DNA of 64,000 bases from Paraspadella gotoi (taxonomy: Eukaryota > Chaetognatha), in NCBI GenBank assembly GCA_051294375.1, contig CM119265.1:13818124-13882123 (forward strand). The letters run 5' to 3'. Below, one piece after another: positions 13,804 through 28,310 of the stretch. How positions within the stretch are numbered: position 1 is the stretch's first letter; each line of letters starts with the position of its first letter. The notes beneath the pieces were generated by a model, which saw only the letters and a program-made list of their open reading frames with translations, ran no database searches and had not been told where the DNA came from. The position numbers and the translations under genes were made by a program.

Positions 13804-14450
13804 ATTTTGTTGTTCGATTTAGTTTGAATTAATTTTTAACAGTATAACTTGAAGTAAAATGGCAAGAAATCTCGTTGCCCAGATTGTGCAAAGAACCTAA
13901 AAAGAGATTTGTTTCTATGAATCCATTGCTCTATTTTTCCTCATCAACCCCTGAGATTTTTGCTCCGGATTTATTATCCAATTTTCCACTTTAGTTTAAC
14001 CAATTTTTTTTTTTTCCTGCTCGGGCAAAAGAGCAATCGAGCTTGAGTAAGAGTGGCAATCAGAGGCCAGAATGAAAATGCTATTATTGAAAAAGGTCTT
14101 TACGGGAATTAATTTAATTGGGTCTCCATTTTAAAAGAATCCCGCGAGTGAAAGTTTCAACTCCTTCCAACCCATCGGTTTGACAAAAATAACAAACTCA
14201 ACAACCATTTTTTTTTTTGTTTTCAAATTATTTCATTGACCCTGATTAAGAAAGGTTGTTGCTATTGGTAACACGGACGCCACTACCGACCACCCCGGTC
14301 CACGGCCACTGAAACCGATCTGTTTTCACCACCCTCAACGATCGGAATAAAAAAAAATGGCGGCCTCCATATCAGACTTCATCTGGCGACTCAAACGAGA
14401 TAATTCACGACGACAGATTTACTGCCCTCTCTTTTAGATTGAACAGGCGC
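13804..14450. other. A+T-rich stretch, no gene seen
   Basis: Mostly A+T-rich with T homopolymers; a short GC-rich patch lies near 14270-14320. No open frame with recognisable content. Confidence 0.5.
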
Positions 14451-14459
14451 CCTCCCAAT

Positions 14460-14765
14460 CTTTCTTTTTTTTTATATTTTTTTTTTTCTATTTTTTTTTT
14501 TAGTACATCTGTCTTTCTTTCTATCTTTCTTTCTTTCTTTCTTTTTTTTATATATTTTCTTGTTTTTTTCTATTTTTTTAGTACTTCTGTCTTTCTTTCT
14601 TTCTTTCTTTCTTCTTTCTTTCTTTTTTATATTTTTCTGCTTCTTTCTTTCTTTTTTCCGTTCTTCTACTTTTTTTTCTTTATTTTTTTCTCTCTTTCTT
14701 TTTTTTTTTTTTTTTGCTTTTCAGTCTTTTTTTCATTCCTTTTTCTTTTTTTTTTTCTTTTTTTT
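14460..14765. repeat. T/C-rich polypyrimidine tract with (TTTC)n
   Basis: About 300 bp is nearly free of purines, with TTTC/CTTT units at 14517-14545 and 14590-14625. It reads as Phe/Ser/Leu on + and is not a gene. Confidence 0.9.
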
Positions 14766-15956
14766 GTTTTGGAAGCATAAATTGAGAGTTCGTAACAAGT
14801 CCAAAACATTTAACCACAACGCTGTTTTATTTTTATGTTTTTGCGAAATATGATTAGTGTTTAGACAAAGCGGTCATTAAATAGAACAGTGAATTCGTAT
14901 AATAACCAAACATAATTTTGTTTCAAAACTTTTCGTTACTCTTAATATTCTCTCCTTTACCCCATTTTTCCACTGTTTTTATCCGAGACAAAAGGATAGA
15001 ACGAAAACTTGCTCTCCCATCTTCCGATCTCATTCATTCCCCTTCACCCAACTTTCTTTTCTTCCTCCTCCCTTCTTTCCTCCCTCCCTCCCTTCCTCCT
15101 ACCGTCCAAAGCACTCTCGGCCTCCCCATCATGATCATCCAGAATTGGTTTCCACTCAGAAATTCCGACAAAAGAGAAGAATCTTCGAAACACAAGTTCC
15201 ATCATCATAAACCAGTTTTTTCTCCTCCACCCCACCCCCAACACAACTTTTTTTTTTTCAAAGAACCCAAATTTCGGTTTTTCTAGCATTTTTCTCCATT
15301 TTCCTCGTCGCCATCATCATCGTCGTCAACATCGTCGTCTATCGTCACAACCTTGAGCCATTAAGGATTTTTCCACCGACCGGAAAAAAAAACCCATAAT
15401 GGTTCGTGAAATCGTTTCAAACTTTCTCTTCGCGTCGTCAACAACGTTTGTGGCGTGGCGTCGTCTGTCGTCGTTTCGTCGTCGTCGTTGGCCCGGTTTT
15501 TTTAGGGGGCGGTGGGGAATCATTATAACTCAGACGTCGACTTCCTTCGATTTTTCCAAATTTTATCGTCATAAATTTAGATCCCGGCACCGGAGAATCT
15601 TAGAAAGGTTATTTCTTCGCGGTATAGCCGATACTCGTCAATATGGAGTTACAATTTAGAATTCTTTTAAATTTACATATTATAAACAATTAACCATTTG
15701 AGTGCAAACGGATTATCTTGGCTCAATATTCTTAAACCCAACGGAATTCATTTTCCGTTATTCAATAAGTATCCGATTAACTCGCAAATTTTGAAAAGAT
15801 TTCGAAAGTTGATCTCATTTTTTTCCATTTTAATCCGGAAAAATATGACATTAAGTTTCCTCGTGACAATTAAGATCTCCATTGAATTCGTCTCTATCCT
15901 CTCGGAAGTCGTCGGTTATGCCGCGGCTAAGGACGTCGATTTAGACCCCAGATGTT

Positions 15957-15957
<1 letters not shown>
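14766..15957. other. Non-coding stretch, no gene seen
   Basis: Mixed A+T-rich and CGTCGT-containing sequence. Overlapping frames at 14918-15286 (+), 15044-15289 (-) and 15326-15659 (both strands) carry no recognisable domain. Confidence 0.45.
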
Positions 15958-15995
<38 letters not shown>

Positions 15996-15996
15996 T
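15958..15996. repeat. (GTC)n trinucleotide repeat
   Basis: Thirteen consecutive TCG/GTC units, followed at 15998-16005 by the CRE-type palindrome TGACGTCA. Confidence 0.97.
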
Positions 15997-16014
15997 TTGA
16001 CGTCACTCTGAGAT

Positions 16015-16707
16015 TTGAAAAGAAAAAGAAAATTGAGTTTCAGTCTCTTATTAACAATAAATTTGTTGCTCTTTTGTCGCCGCCTTCAATACCTCTCTCT
16101 CCCGCCAGCCGCCGCCAACTGCTCCAACAACATGGCAGACGCAGCAGGCGTCTCCGCCGCCACTTTTCCGATTCCCCCGCTTTCGTGTATTGATTTTCTT
16201 TTTAATAATGTACTCCGATATTTCGTTCCCATCTCTCTTAGATGTCGCTTTACTAATTTTCCATTCGCTCTCTGTCTCATTTTCTGTCTTTTCTCTTGTT
16301 TAATCTTATTGGTCTTTTGTTCTTCGTCTTTGACTGGTATCACTGGATCGAGAGAGATTCTGGCGTTGCTTCACATCTACTGGCGTTGGTTTAGAATTGA
16401 TAACAAACAGCGATTGTTTTTGGCAATGAACATTGGTATTTTTCGGACGCTGTCCGCATTTTCTTTTTTTTTTCTATTCATAAAATTTAGTCCAGAAATC
16501 GTTACCAAGTCTGAGATTATAAATTTATATAACGAGGGTCTTAGTCAACCTTGGACTTTGTCACCGCGAACAAGAAATCTTTTCCCTTTCATCCGATGTC
16601 GTCGCTTCATTTGCATAAACGACGACGACGACGACGACGACCGCAACTTAGACGACGGTAACGTCGCTGAAGAAAGCGACAGCAACAGTAGAGACGTCGA
16701 TCGCTGA
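16015..16707 (+). CDS. Hypothetical 230-aa open frame, doubtful
   Basis: This is one of the longest frames in the window not caused by N or a dinucleotide repeat. The deduced protein starts with a basic segment, has an Ala-rich patch near residues 39-50, hydrophobic segments near residues 80-110 (FALCLIFCLFSCLILLVF) and 140-165, and an acidic tail containing an Asp run encoded by GAC repeats. It resembles no family I know. Codon third positions are not G/C-biased, unlike the Abl exons. It may be chance: T-rich DNA gives hydrophobic frames and the GAC run removes stops. The start is the first codon of the open frame and is not supported independently. Confidence 0.15.
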   Translation: MKRKRKLSFSLLLTINLLLFCRRLQYLSLPPAAANCSNNMADAAGVSAATFPIPPLSCIDFLFNNVLRYFVPISLRCRFTNFPFALCLIFCLFSCLILLVFCSSSLTGITGSREILALLHIYWRWFRIDNKQRLFLAMNIGIFRTLSAFSFFFLFIKFSPEIVTKSEIINLYNEGLSQPWTLSPRTRNLFPFIRCRRFICINDDDDDDDRNLDDGNVAEESDSNSRDVDR

Positions 16708-19260
<2,553 letters not shown>

Positions 19261-19491
19261 GAGAATGTAAAGTCGGCGGTGGCAGCGGCTGTGGCGTCGA
19301 CGGCGACCGCGGCGGCGGCGGCGACCGCGGCGGCGGCGGCCCTGTCGATGACCTCTCGAGTGACCTTCCATCGATTTTTTGATGAGGAAACCAAGAAATC
19401 GGTTTTTCAAGGAGACGATTATCGGATCCACTGGCGACCTCTTCGTTTCTCAATTTCTTTTAATGTTTTCGGCTGGGAAATCTTGTTATAA
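19261..19491 (+). CDS. Possible Ala-rich terminal exon, doubtful
   Basis: The frame opens directly after a TTTAG that could act as a splice acceptor and stays open for 76 codons to TAA. It encodes an Ala/Thr run (about residues 6-27, GCG/ACC codons) and then SMTSRVTFHRFFDEETKKSV. There is no ATG at the start, so it could only be an internal or terminal exon. The Ala-rich part resembles in composition the linker in the Abl exon at 58893, but the sequences after it are unrelated. The minus strand is also open (Pro-rich). No family recognised. Confidence 0.2.
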   Translation, partial: ENVKSAVAAAVASTATAAAAATAAAAALSMTSRVTFHRFFDEETKKSVFQGDDYRIHWRPLRFSISFNVFGWEILL

Positions 19492-19870
19492 TTGGTTTAG
19501 CCGCCATTTTGAAAGGTAAAAATTGATTTTTCTAGCTGTATCCTTTTTTTTTTTTTTTTTTGGTTAAGTTTGGTAGGTTCTTCATATACATTATATAATG
19601 TATAGTAATATCTGGTAGAACCTTTTGTTTAAATTGTTTAATGTCAGTTATCCATCAAAGCGAACGAGCTCAAAACGGCCAACATAAAACGAGACCAAAA
19701 AAAATCGTATAAAAATGCGAGGTAAAAACCCGAATATATTTGTAGCAGAAAGCTGAAACGCTCGGGAGACATTTAAGCGATTTATCAGTTTTTCCCAAGC
19801 TTTAGTTTACGGTTATGCTTTCTACAATTCCTATAAGTTGACACTCGGGAAACTTTATGATTATCCACAC

Positions 19871-19873
<3 letters not shown>

Positions 19874-19929
<56 letters not shown>
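19874..19929. repeat. (CT)n microsatellite
   Basis: CT dinucleotide run followed by a short interrupted CT extension to about 19945. Confidence 0.95.
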
Positions 19930-19940
<11 letters not shown>

Positions 19941-19945
19941 CCTCA

Positions 19946-20447
19946 CCCTCTCCCTTCTCAAAAAATATCCCTCTTTTCATTGCTTCTATTATCGTTTGGT
20001 AAATTGCCTCTAGTTATTCTCTCCTTTGGCTCCGTTGATAAGACTTTTTTTTTCTTTCTCTTCCCCCATTACTCTCTAATGTGAGGAGAACAGAGGACGG
20101 TCGAACTCGCAGCCTCACATGGAAATCTTTCTTCACTTTATTTCAGTTTTTAATCAACCAGAATTAAATTGAATAAAGTTTCGCCACCACCGTCTGTAAT
20201 TTCCACAACAATAGTTAACTGTCAAATTGCCAAAACAATACCTTACCGACTTGAGCTTTCACAATCCAGAAAAGACGAATTCGTCATCTCCATTTGTGAC
20301 AATATTTTGATATTGATAAAAACTTAAACTAGACCACCGTAGCCATAATCTAGACTCGTACCGCAATTCTCCGGCCAAAGAGACGTCCTTCTGCGTCGAC
20401 TTCACATAATCTTCTTCGTTCGTCGAAACCCGATTATTCGCTTCATT
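19946..20447. other. A+T-rich stretch, no gene seen
   Basis: No open frame of recognisable content; borders the left copy of the large direct duplication. Confidence 0.5.
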
Positions 20448-21030
20448 CAATTACCATCCAGAGAGATTCTATCTCAGACGACAATATTTTCTATTTTTTC
20501 GATATTCTAATTTACTAGTGCTCCGTTTCAATTACCATCCAGAGAGATTCTATCACAGACGACGATATTTTCTATTTTGTCGATGTTCTAATTTACTAAT
20601 GCTCCGTTTCAATTACCATCCAGAGAGATTCTATCTCAGACGACGATATTTTCTAGTCTATTTTTCAATGTTCTATTTCTGAGTGCTTCGTTTCACATTT
20701 CATCCAGAACGAGTTGCTATCTCAGGCGCACGATATCTTTCTATTTTTTTCGATGTTCTAAGTTACTAGTGCTCGTTCAATTCCATCCAGAGAGAGTCTA
20801 TCTCAGACGACGCATATTTTCTTTTTGTCGATGTTCTATTTACTAGCTTCGTTTCCAAGTTTCCATCCAGAGATTCGTATCTCAGACGACGATATTTTCT
20901 ATTTATGTCGATGTTCTAATTTACTCAGTGCTCCGCTTTCAAATTACGATCCAGAGAGATTCTATCACGACGACGATATGTTATATTTGTCGATGCTTTC
21001 TAAATTTAGCCTTGTGCTCCGTTTTCCCTT
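20448..21030 (+). repeat. 81-bp minisatellite, about 7 units
   Basis: The unit begins CAATTACCATCCAGAGAGAT and runs through TCAGACGACGATATTTTCTA to GTGCTCCGTTT. Seven imperfect copies are visible. Early units are close to 81 bp; later units carry 1-3 bp indels. Because 81 is a multiple of three, open frames persist across units, which explains the Tyr/Phe/Arg-rich frames here. Confidence 0.93.
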
Positions 21031-22253
21031 CAGGTTTAGACTCTTTAGCTCCGGATATTTTGAATCTCTTTTATTCTTTCTTTTATTATCAAGTCTTATT
21101 CTTTTACGCCTTCATCTCCGAATATTCACTCCCCTTTGTAATGTGTCTTCAAATTTTTAGTAATCCGCTCACTTTTCCATTAATTTCCTTCTGTATGGAT
21201 CAACCCCTCCTGCTATTTTACATACTCGCTAAAACATTTTTCCTGCCTTCAACTGATTTTGTTTTTGTTTTCCCATCCAATTTCTTCTTCTTTGTTTTTC
21301 CTTTTTTTCTTTTGTCAAATTTATTCCATTCCCTTTTTTTTCCTCCATCTCATAGCGGAAATATTATTCTCGAAATCTCTTTAATATTCTTCTTTTCTGC
21401 AATTCTTTCCTTCCTCCTTATTCTCCTGGTTCCTCCATTGCCGCCTCGTCGTACTTTCCTCCTTCTTTCCCTGTCCGTTTCTGCTACCTCATTTCTCTAG
21501 AATCCCTCAATAGTGCGCTTATTCCAATCCAATATGAGCGTCCAATATGGCGAGCTGGAGTCTCCGATTTCCCCGCGCTTTAATTCCCTTACGCGCGCCT
21601 CTATATGTACCGCTTACTTCCCTCCCCCGCCCCTTCGTCGAGGATACACAGGGCGTCTCACCTGGCGATAGGACTAGATTCTCCGGACTCTCACAAAACA
21701 TGAGGCCAGGTTCACGAACCCATTGATTTCGTTTTCTTTATCACTTCTTTTCTTTCCCTTCCTATCCTTAACGATTGGATGATAGAAACTGTCATTATGA
21801 GAATGGAGATCAGGATTCACAAGTCAAGGATACTTACTTTACTTATTCACATTCACGCTGAAAAAATTTCATCCTTTTCATTCACATTTCACCCCCCACC
21901 CACCCCTCGCCCACCGCCTCCACCTCCGTCCTATCTACGTTTATCCTTCTTTTTTATTTAAACGATTTTCAAGATTTTAACAAATTTTTCCTGTTTTTGT
22001 TTTCTTTAGCTGCCTTTTTTACTGCTCTAACGCTTTTAGGCCTCTCCTCCCGTTTCGGTCTAATCTGCTTATTTTTTCCCCTTCTCTTCCTCTTCGTCCT
22101 CCTCCTCCTCTTCCCTTTCGTCCTCCTCTTCCTCCTTCCTCAATTCATTCCTTCCTCCCTATTCTTCTTGCCTCCCTAATCCCCATCTCCTTTTCTCTCG
22201 GAGAACTCTAGCTCCAATAATATTAAGCAGCGTTTTATCCTTATTAGCACTCT

Positions 22254-22257
<4 letters not shown>

Positions 22258-22296
<39 letters not shown>

Positions 22297-22316
22297 TCTC
22301 TCTCTCTCTCTCTCCC
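22258..22316. repeat. (CT)n microsatellite
   Basis: CT dinucleotide tract with two T/C breaks, repeated at 26039-26097 in the second copy of the duplication. Confidence 0.93.
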
Positions 22317-23788
22317 TCGTTTGTCTCCAATTATGTCTTTAACAATTATATATTAAAAACGGATGCTTAACAAATTCTGAATCAATTGCTTACATTCGGC
22401 GATGCCCTCAACCTCTCAATGCCCGGAAGGCTACCTGCCATTGCCATGCCCATTGCCATACTTGCAGAAACGTGAATCCACTCCAGTGGTTCGATGTCAA
22501 TCTGCGAGCACACCATAAAAAGAAATCCATTCCATTCTGAGAGATTGCCGTCGCAGCTGTGAAGACGACGACGAACGACGACGAAAAAGCGATGCAAGTG
22601 TCAGTTACAGAGATACACTCTGCGCATTTAATATACCCTAACCGATACATTAAGAGTAACAGCCTGAGTAAGCAACCCTGAGTTGCGCTATTGATCAATA
22701 TAGTTATATCACATTCATTCTGCAATTCCGACAAAACGAATCCGACGGCGACCGAAAATGACGACGACGACATATTTGGTCACCTCTCCGGCACCGGTCG
22801 GCTGCGCACGGCTTGAGCTTATGGGTCAGAATTGGTCAACCCTGTATGGGTGAAATCGGCGAAGCGAGAGGACTTGTAAGAATTTCGGTCAAAGGTCGAA
22901 ACCGGTAAACCACTGAACGAGCTCGAGTTGTTACTGTGCGAGCTGCGAACGTCAGCATCGCGGGAAACATGATAAATCGTTGAAAAATGTTAATGAAAAA
23001 AAAAAAAACTTCTTCATTGTCTTTTATTTAGAAATGAATTAGTTATGTTGGTTTATTTGTTTTCACCCTAATTTTAGAACGACTGTCTCAGCATCATGTT
23101 GGGAAAATAGCCATGCCAACTCACTATTTTCTGCCGTCTTGCTTCGGGCTGCTCCGTCTGCCCGTCCACTCTGTCTGGCCATTTCAAATGCTTTTCTCAA
23201 GCACTCGGCCTTCCCAAACCCATATTAAGACAGACCTTTCTTCTTGAATCTGTTGGCTAAAAATAAAAGGCGATTGTACGATCAACCTCGTTTAGCACAA
23301 TGAAACGTTTGAACGAGGTACAGATTTTCCTTTCTTCAAATCAAACTCGTCGATGCTTTCTTTCTTGTTTACTCTCGTCCGAGAAAGAATGGGTCTTCTA
23401 TCTTTATAAACGGGGTCTGTAACCTCTGGTAAAGCGTAACTCGTTTACGAAAAAGTGAGGGAGGTGAGTGAGGTGCTTTCACTCTTTTTCGTTTTCTTTT
23501 TTAAGCTGTAGTCTATTCACCTTAAACGGTCTTTCAATAGACTCTACTCGCTTTTTTTTCTCTATTTAACATGTTTTGTTTTAGTCGTCATTGATTTTGT
23601 CTTTAGTATACATTTATCTTTTCTAATCTATCATCTATGTTCTTTATTAGTGTAATATTTCTTCTCCTTTTCTCCTTGGACGCTGGTAACGACGATTTAT
23701 TTTTCTTTAGCTAAATCAAATATTTTTTTTCTAGTATCCATCATTATTTTTTTCTTTTTCTTCGAAAACAAAAGGGCGATCGAAACCG

Positions 23789-24175
23789 CGTACGGCCGTC
23801 TGGCGGAAGATCGGGAAAATATGCGATATTCTTCGCCCTTTTTTTTATTTGCTTTACGTTCGGTTATGCGATCCTCATACTCGTTATTGAATAATTTTAC
23901 AAGTAGAGGATTTTAAAAGGATCTCGTCACGCACATCTTGGCCGGTTTTATTGTCCACTTTAATGTCATCTCCAGGAAGGAAATGGTCCTAGCTTTCACT
24001 TAAACGATCTAACATAAAAAATTCGCTTTTAAGACTGAAAACTCCCGTTCGCGATTTTAGCTCTAAATAAGATTTCTAACGAGAGTTTCGACCTAATTTT
24101 TCCTCTCTTTTTTCTCTGCCCTGATATCCCCTTTTCAAAACTCTCTCTTTCTCTCTCTCTTCTCGTCTCTCCTCT

Positions 24176-24231
<56 letters not shown>

Positions 24232-24378
24232 GCCACGAACCACCCCATTTCCTTTCATGCTTAATTCAACTTCAATCAAAGTAAGGAAATCATCTGATTG
24301 AATGATTGCTCGCTCGCTCTCTCTCTCTCTCTCTCATCTCTCTCTCTTACTCTCTCCTCTTCTCTACTGTGCTCTTCT
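23789..24378. other. Stretch between duplication copies, with CT tracts
   Basis: Unique A+T-rich sequence to about 24140, then interrupted CT runs at 24141-24228 and 24310-24365. No gene seen. Confidence 0.6.
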
Positions 24379-24403
24379 NNNNNNNNNNNNNNNNNNNNNN
24401 NNN
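24379..24403. other. Assembly gap (25 N)
   Basis: Immediately precedes the second copy of the large duplication. Confidence 0.99.
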
Positions 24404-24722
24404 GAGAGATTCTATCTCAGACGACGATATTTTCTATTTTTTCGATGTTCTAATTTACTAGTGCTCCGTTTCAATTTCCATCCAGAGAGATTCTATCTCA
24501 GACGACGATATTTTCTATTTTGTCGATGTTCTAATTTACTAGTGCTTCGTTTCAATTTCCATCCAGAGAGATTCTATCTCAGACGACGATATTTTCTATT
24601 TTGTCGATGTTCTAATTTACTAGTGCTCCGTTTCAATTACCATCCAGAGAGATTCTATCACAGACGACGATATGTTATATTTTGTCGATGTTCTAATTTA
24701 CTTGTGCTCCGTTTCCCTTCAG
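24404..24722 (+). repeat. 81-bp minisatellite, 4 units
   Basis: Same unit as at 20448, here with cleaner 81-bp periodicity. The frame over it repeats ERFYLRRRYFLF four times. Confidence 0.93.
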
Positions 24723-25543
24723 GTTAGACTTTTGTCCCGGATATTTTAATCTCTTTTATCTTTCTTTATTATCAAGTTTTATTTCTTTTACGCCTTCATC
24801 TCCGAATATTCACTCCCCTTTGTAATGTGTCTTCAATTTTTCTATAATCGCTCTTTCCATAATTTTCCTTCTTTATTTTTCAACCCCTTCCTGTTTTTAA
24901 TGACTCGCTAAAACATTTTTCCTGCTTCAATATTTTGTTTTGTTTTCCCATCCAATTTCTTCTTCCTTTTTTTTCCTCCGCTTTTTTCTTTTGTCAACTT
25001 TTTCCATTTCCTTTTTTTTTTCCTCCATCCCATCGCGGAAATATATTCTCGAAATCTCTTAATATTTTCTTTTCTTCAATTCTTTCCTTCCTCCTTTTCT
25101 CCGGTTCCTCCATTGCCGCCTCGTCGTCTTTCCTCCTTCTTTCCCTGCTCCGTTTCTGCTACCTCAATTTTCTCTAATCCCTCAATAGTTGGCGCTTAAT
25201 TCCCAATCCAATATGGCGTCCAATATGGCGAGGCTGGAGTCTCCGATTTCCCGCGCTTTAATTCCCCCTCGCGCGCCTCTATATGTACCGCTTACTCCCT
25301 CCCCCGCCCTTCGTCGAGGATACACAGGGCGTCTCACTGGCGATAGAGACAGATTCTCCTGACTCTTCACAAAAACATGAGCCAGGTTCACGAACCCATT
25401 GATTTCTTTTCTTTTCTTTCTTTTCTTTCCCTTCCTTTCCTTTTAACGATTGAGAGATAAAACTTGTCATTATGAGAACTGGAGATCAGGATTCAGCAAG
25501 TCAAGGATACTTACTTAATACTTATTCACATTCACGCTGAAAA

Positions 25544-25728
25544 NNNNNNNNNNNNNNNNNNNNNNNNNNNNNNNNNNNNNNNNNNNNNNNNNNNNNNNNN
25601 NNNNNNNNNNNNNNNNNNNNNNNNNNNNNNNNNNNNNNNNNNNNNNNNNNNNNNNNNNNNNNNNNNNNNNNNNNNNNNNNNNNNNNNNNNNNNNNNNNNN
25701 NNNNNNNNNNNNNNNNNNNNNNNNNNNN
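25544..25728. other. Assembly gap (185 N)
   Basis: N run inside duplication copy 2; the corresponding part of copy 1 is about 21866-21955. Confidence 0.99.
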
Positions 25729-26035
25729 TTTTTTTTAAACGATTTTCCAATTTTTAACAATTTTTTCCTGCTTTTTTTTTCTTTAGCTGCGCTTTTTCTG
25801 CTCTAACGCTTTTAGTGCCTCTCTCCCGTTTCCGTCTAATCTGCTTTTTTTTTCCCCTTCTCTTCCTCTTCGTCCTCCTCCTCCTCTTCACCTTTCTCCT
25901 CCTCTTCCTCCTTTTCCTCTAATTCATTCCTTTCCTCCCTTTTACTTCTTTCCTCCCCTAATCCCCATCTCCTTTTCTCTCGGAGAACTCTAGCTCCAAT
26001 AATATTAAGCAGCGTTTTATCCTTATTAGCACTCT

Positions 26036-26078
<43 letters not shown>

Positions 26079-27556
26079 TCTCTCTCTCTCTCTCTCCCTC
26101 GTTTGTCTCCAATTATGTCTTTAACAATTATATATTAAAAACGGATGCTTAACAAATTCTGAATCAATTGCTTACATTCGGCGATGCCCTCAACCTCTCA
26201 ATGCCCGGAAGGCTACCTGCCATTGCCATGCCCATTGCCATACTTGCAGAAACGTGAATCCACTCGGTTCGATGTCAATCTGCGAAGCACAATAAAAAGA
26301 AATCCCATTCCATTCTGAGAGATTGCGTCGCAGCTGTGAAGACGACGACGACGACTAAAAACGATACAAGCGTCAGTACAGCGTACACTCTGGCTCATTT
26401 AATATAACCCTAACGATACATATAGAGTTAAACAGCCTGAGTAAGAACAACCCTGATTGCGCTTATTGATCAATAATAGTATAATTCACATTCATTCTGC
26501 AATTCCGACAACGAATCCGACGGCGACGAAAATGACGACGACGACATATTTGGTCACCTCTCCGCGACGGTCGGCTGCGCACGGCTTGAGCTATGGGGTC
26601 AGAAATTGGGTCAAACCCCGTGATGGGTGAAATCGGCGAAGCGAGAGGGACTTGTAAGAATTTCCGGTCAAAGGTCGAAACCGTAAACCACTGAACGAGC
26701 TCCGAGTTGTTTACTGTGCGCGTGCGACGTCAGCTCGCGGAAACATTGATATAAATCGTGAAAAATGTTAATGAAAAAAAAAAACTTTCATTGTCTTTTA
26801 TTTTAGAAATGAATTAGTTATCGTTGCGTTTATTTGTTTCCACCGAATTTTAGAACGACTTTCAGCATCATGTTGGAAAATAGCCATGCCAACTCACTTT
26901 TTCTGCCCGTCTGCTCGGCTGTCCGTCTGCCCGTCACTCTGTCTGCCCATCTTCCTGCTTTCTCCAAGCACTCGGCCTCCCAAACCAATATTAAGACAGA
27001 CCTTTCTTTTGAATCTGTTGGGCTAAAAATAAAAAGGCGATGTACGATCAACCTTCGTTTAGCAACATGAACGTTGAACGAGTACAATTTTCCTTTCTTC
27101 AAATCAAAACTCGTCGATGCTTTCTTTCTTGTTTACTCTCTCGAGAAAGAATGGGTTTCTATCTTTAGTAAACGGGGTCGTAACCTCTGGTAAAAGCGTA
27201 ACTCGTTTACGAAAAAAAGGTGAGGCGAGGTGATGTGAGGTGCTTTCACTTTTTTTCTTTTTCTTTTTTAAGCTCGGAGTCATCACCTTAAAGACGTTTG
27301 CAATAGACTCTAGCTCGCTTTTTTTTTCTCTCTTAACATAGTTTGTTTTAATCGTCATTGTTTTGGTTTTTTTATACATTTATCTTTCTAATCTATATCT
27401 ATGATTCTTTATTTGTAATATTTCTCTCATTTTCTCTCTGGGACCTGGTACACGATTTATTTTCTTTTAGCCTCAATCCAAATATTTTTTTTTCCTTGTT
27501 CCATCATTATTTTTTCTTTTTCTTTTTCTTCGAAAAACAAAAGGGCGATCGAAACC

Positions 27557-28310
27557 NNNNNNNNNNNNNNNNNNNNNNNNNNNNNNNNNNNNNNNNNNNN
27601 NNNNNNNNNNNNNNNNNNNNNNNNNNNNNNNNNNNNNNNNNNNNNNNNNNNNNNNNNNNNNNNNNNNNNNNNNNNNNNNNNNNNNNNNNNNNNNNNNNNN
27701 NNNNNNNNNNNNNNNNNNNNNNNNNNNNNNNNNNNNNNNNNNNNNNNNNNNNNNNNNNNNNNNNNNNNNNNNNNNNNNNNNNNNNNNNNNNNNNNNNNNN
27801 NNNNNNNNNNNNNNNNNNNNNNNNNNNNNNNNNNNNNNNNNNNNNNNNNNNNNNNNNNNNNNNNNNNNNNNNNNNNNNNNNNNNNNNNNNNNNNNNNNNN
27901 NNNNNNNNNNNNNNNNNNNNNNNNNNNNNNNNNNNNNNNNNNNNNNNNNNNNNNNNNNNNNNNNNNNNNNNNNNNNNNNNNNNNNNNNNNNNNNNNNNNN
28001 NNNNNNNNNNNNNNNNNNNNNNNNNNNNNNNNNNNNNNNNNNNNNNNNNNNNNNNNNNNNNNNNNNNNNNNNNNNNNNNNNNNNNNNNNNNNNNNNNNNN
28101 NNNNNNNNNNNNNNNNNNNNNNNNNNNNNNNNNNNNNNNNNNNNNNNNNNNNNNNNNNNNNNNNNNNNNNNNNNNNNNNNNNNNNNNNNNNNNNNNNNNN
28201 NNNNNNNNNNNNNNNNNNNNNNNNNNNNNNNNNNNNNNNNNNNNNNNNNNNNNNNNNNNNNNNNNNNNNNNNNNNNNNNNNNNNNNNNNNNNNNNNNNNN
28301 NNNNNNNNNN
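27557..28310. other. Assembly gap (754 N)
   Basis: Frames reported through it on both strands are artefacts of the N run. Confidence 0.99.

Larger units (their letters stand above)
20448..23788 (+). repeat. Large direct duplication, copy 1 (~3.3 kb)
   Basis: From the minisatellite through the GGGCGATCGAAACC sequence near 23788, this segment is repeated in the same order at 24404-27556. Shared landmarks include the CCAATATGGCG-containing GC-rich patch (21520-21660), the CT run at 22258-22316, and a GACGACGACGAC-containing block (about 22555-22780). Differences are mainly single-base insertions and deletions scattered throughout, many in homopolymers. That pattern suggests low-quality long-read consensus rather than old duplication. 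Frames inside (for example 20928-21500 and 22408-22773) are not conserved between copies and are not called as genes. Confidence 0.9.
24404..27556 (+). repeat. Large direct duplication, copy 2 (~3.15 kb)
   Basis: Near-repeat of 20448-23788, starting at a gap (24379-24403) and ending at a gap (27557-28310), with a further internal gap (25544-25728). It holds four minisatellite units instead of about seven. Being a contig bounded on both sides by gaps and matching its neighbour apart from small indels, it is most simply an unmerged duplicate placed during scaffolding. A real recent tandem duplication is the alternative. Confidence 0.9.

Noticed and set aside
20448-24722. Minisatellites as a CRISPR-like array
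   Set aside because: Units are contiguous 81-bp tandem copies with no constant repeat and variable spacers, and the DNA is eukaryotic.
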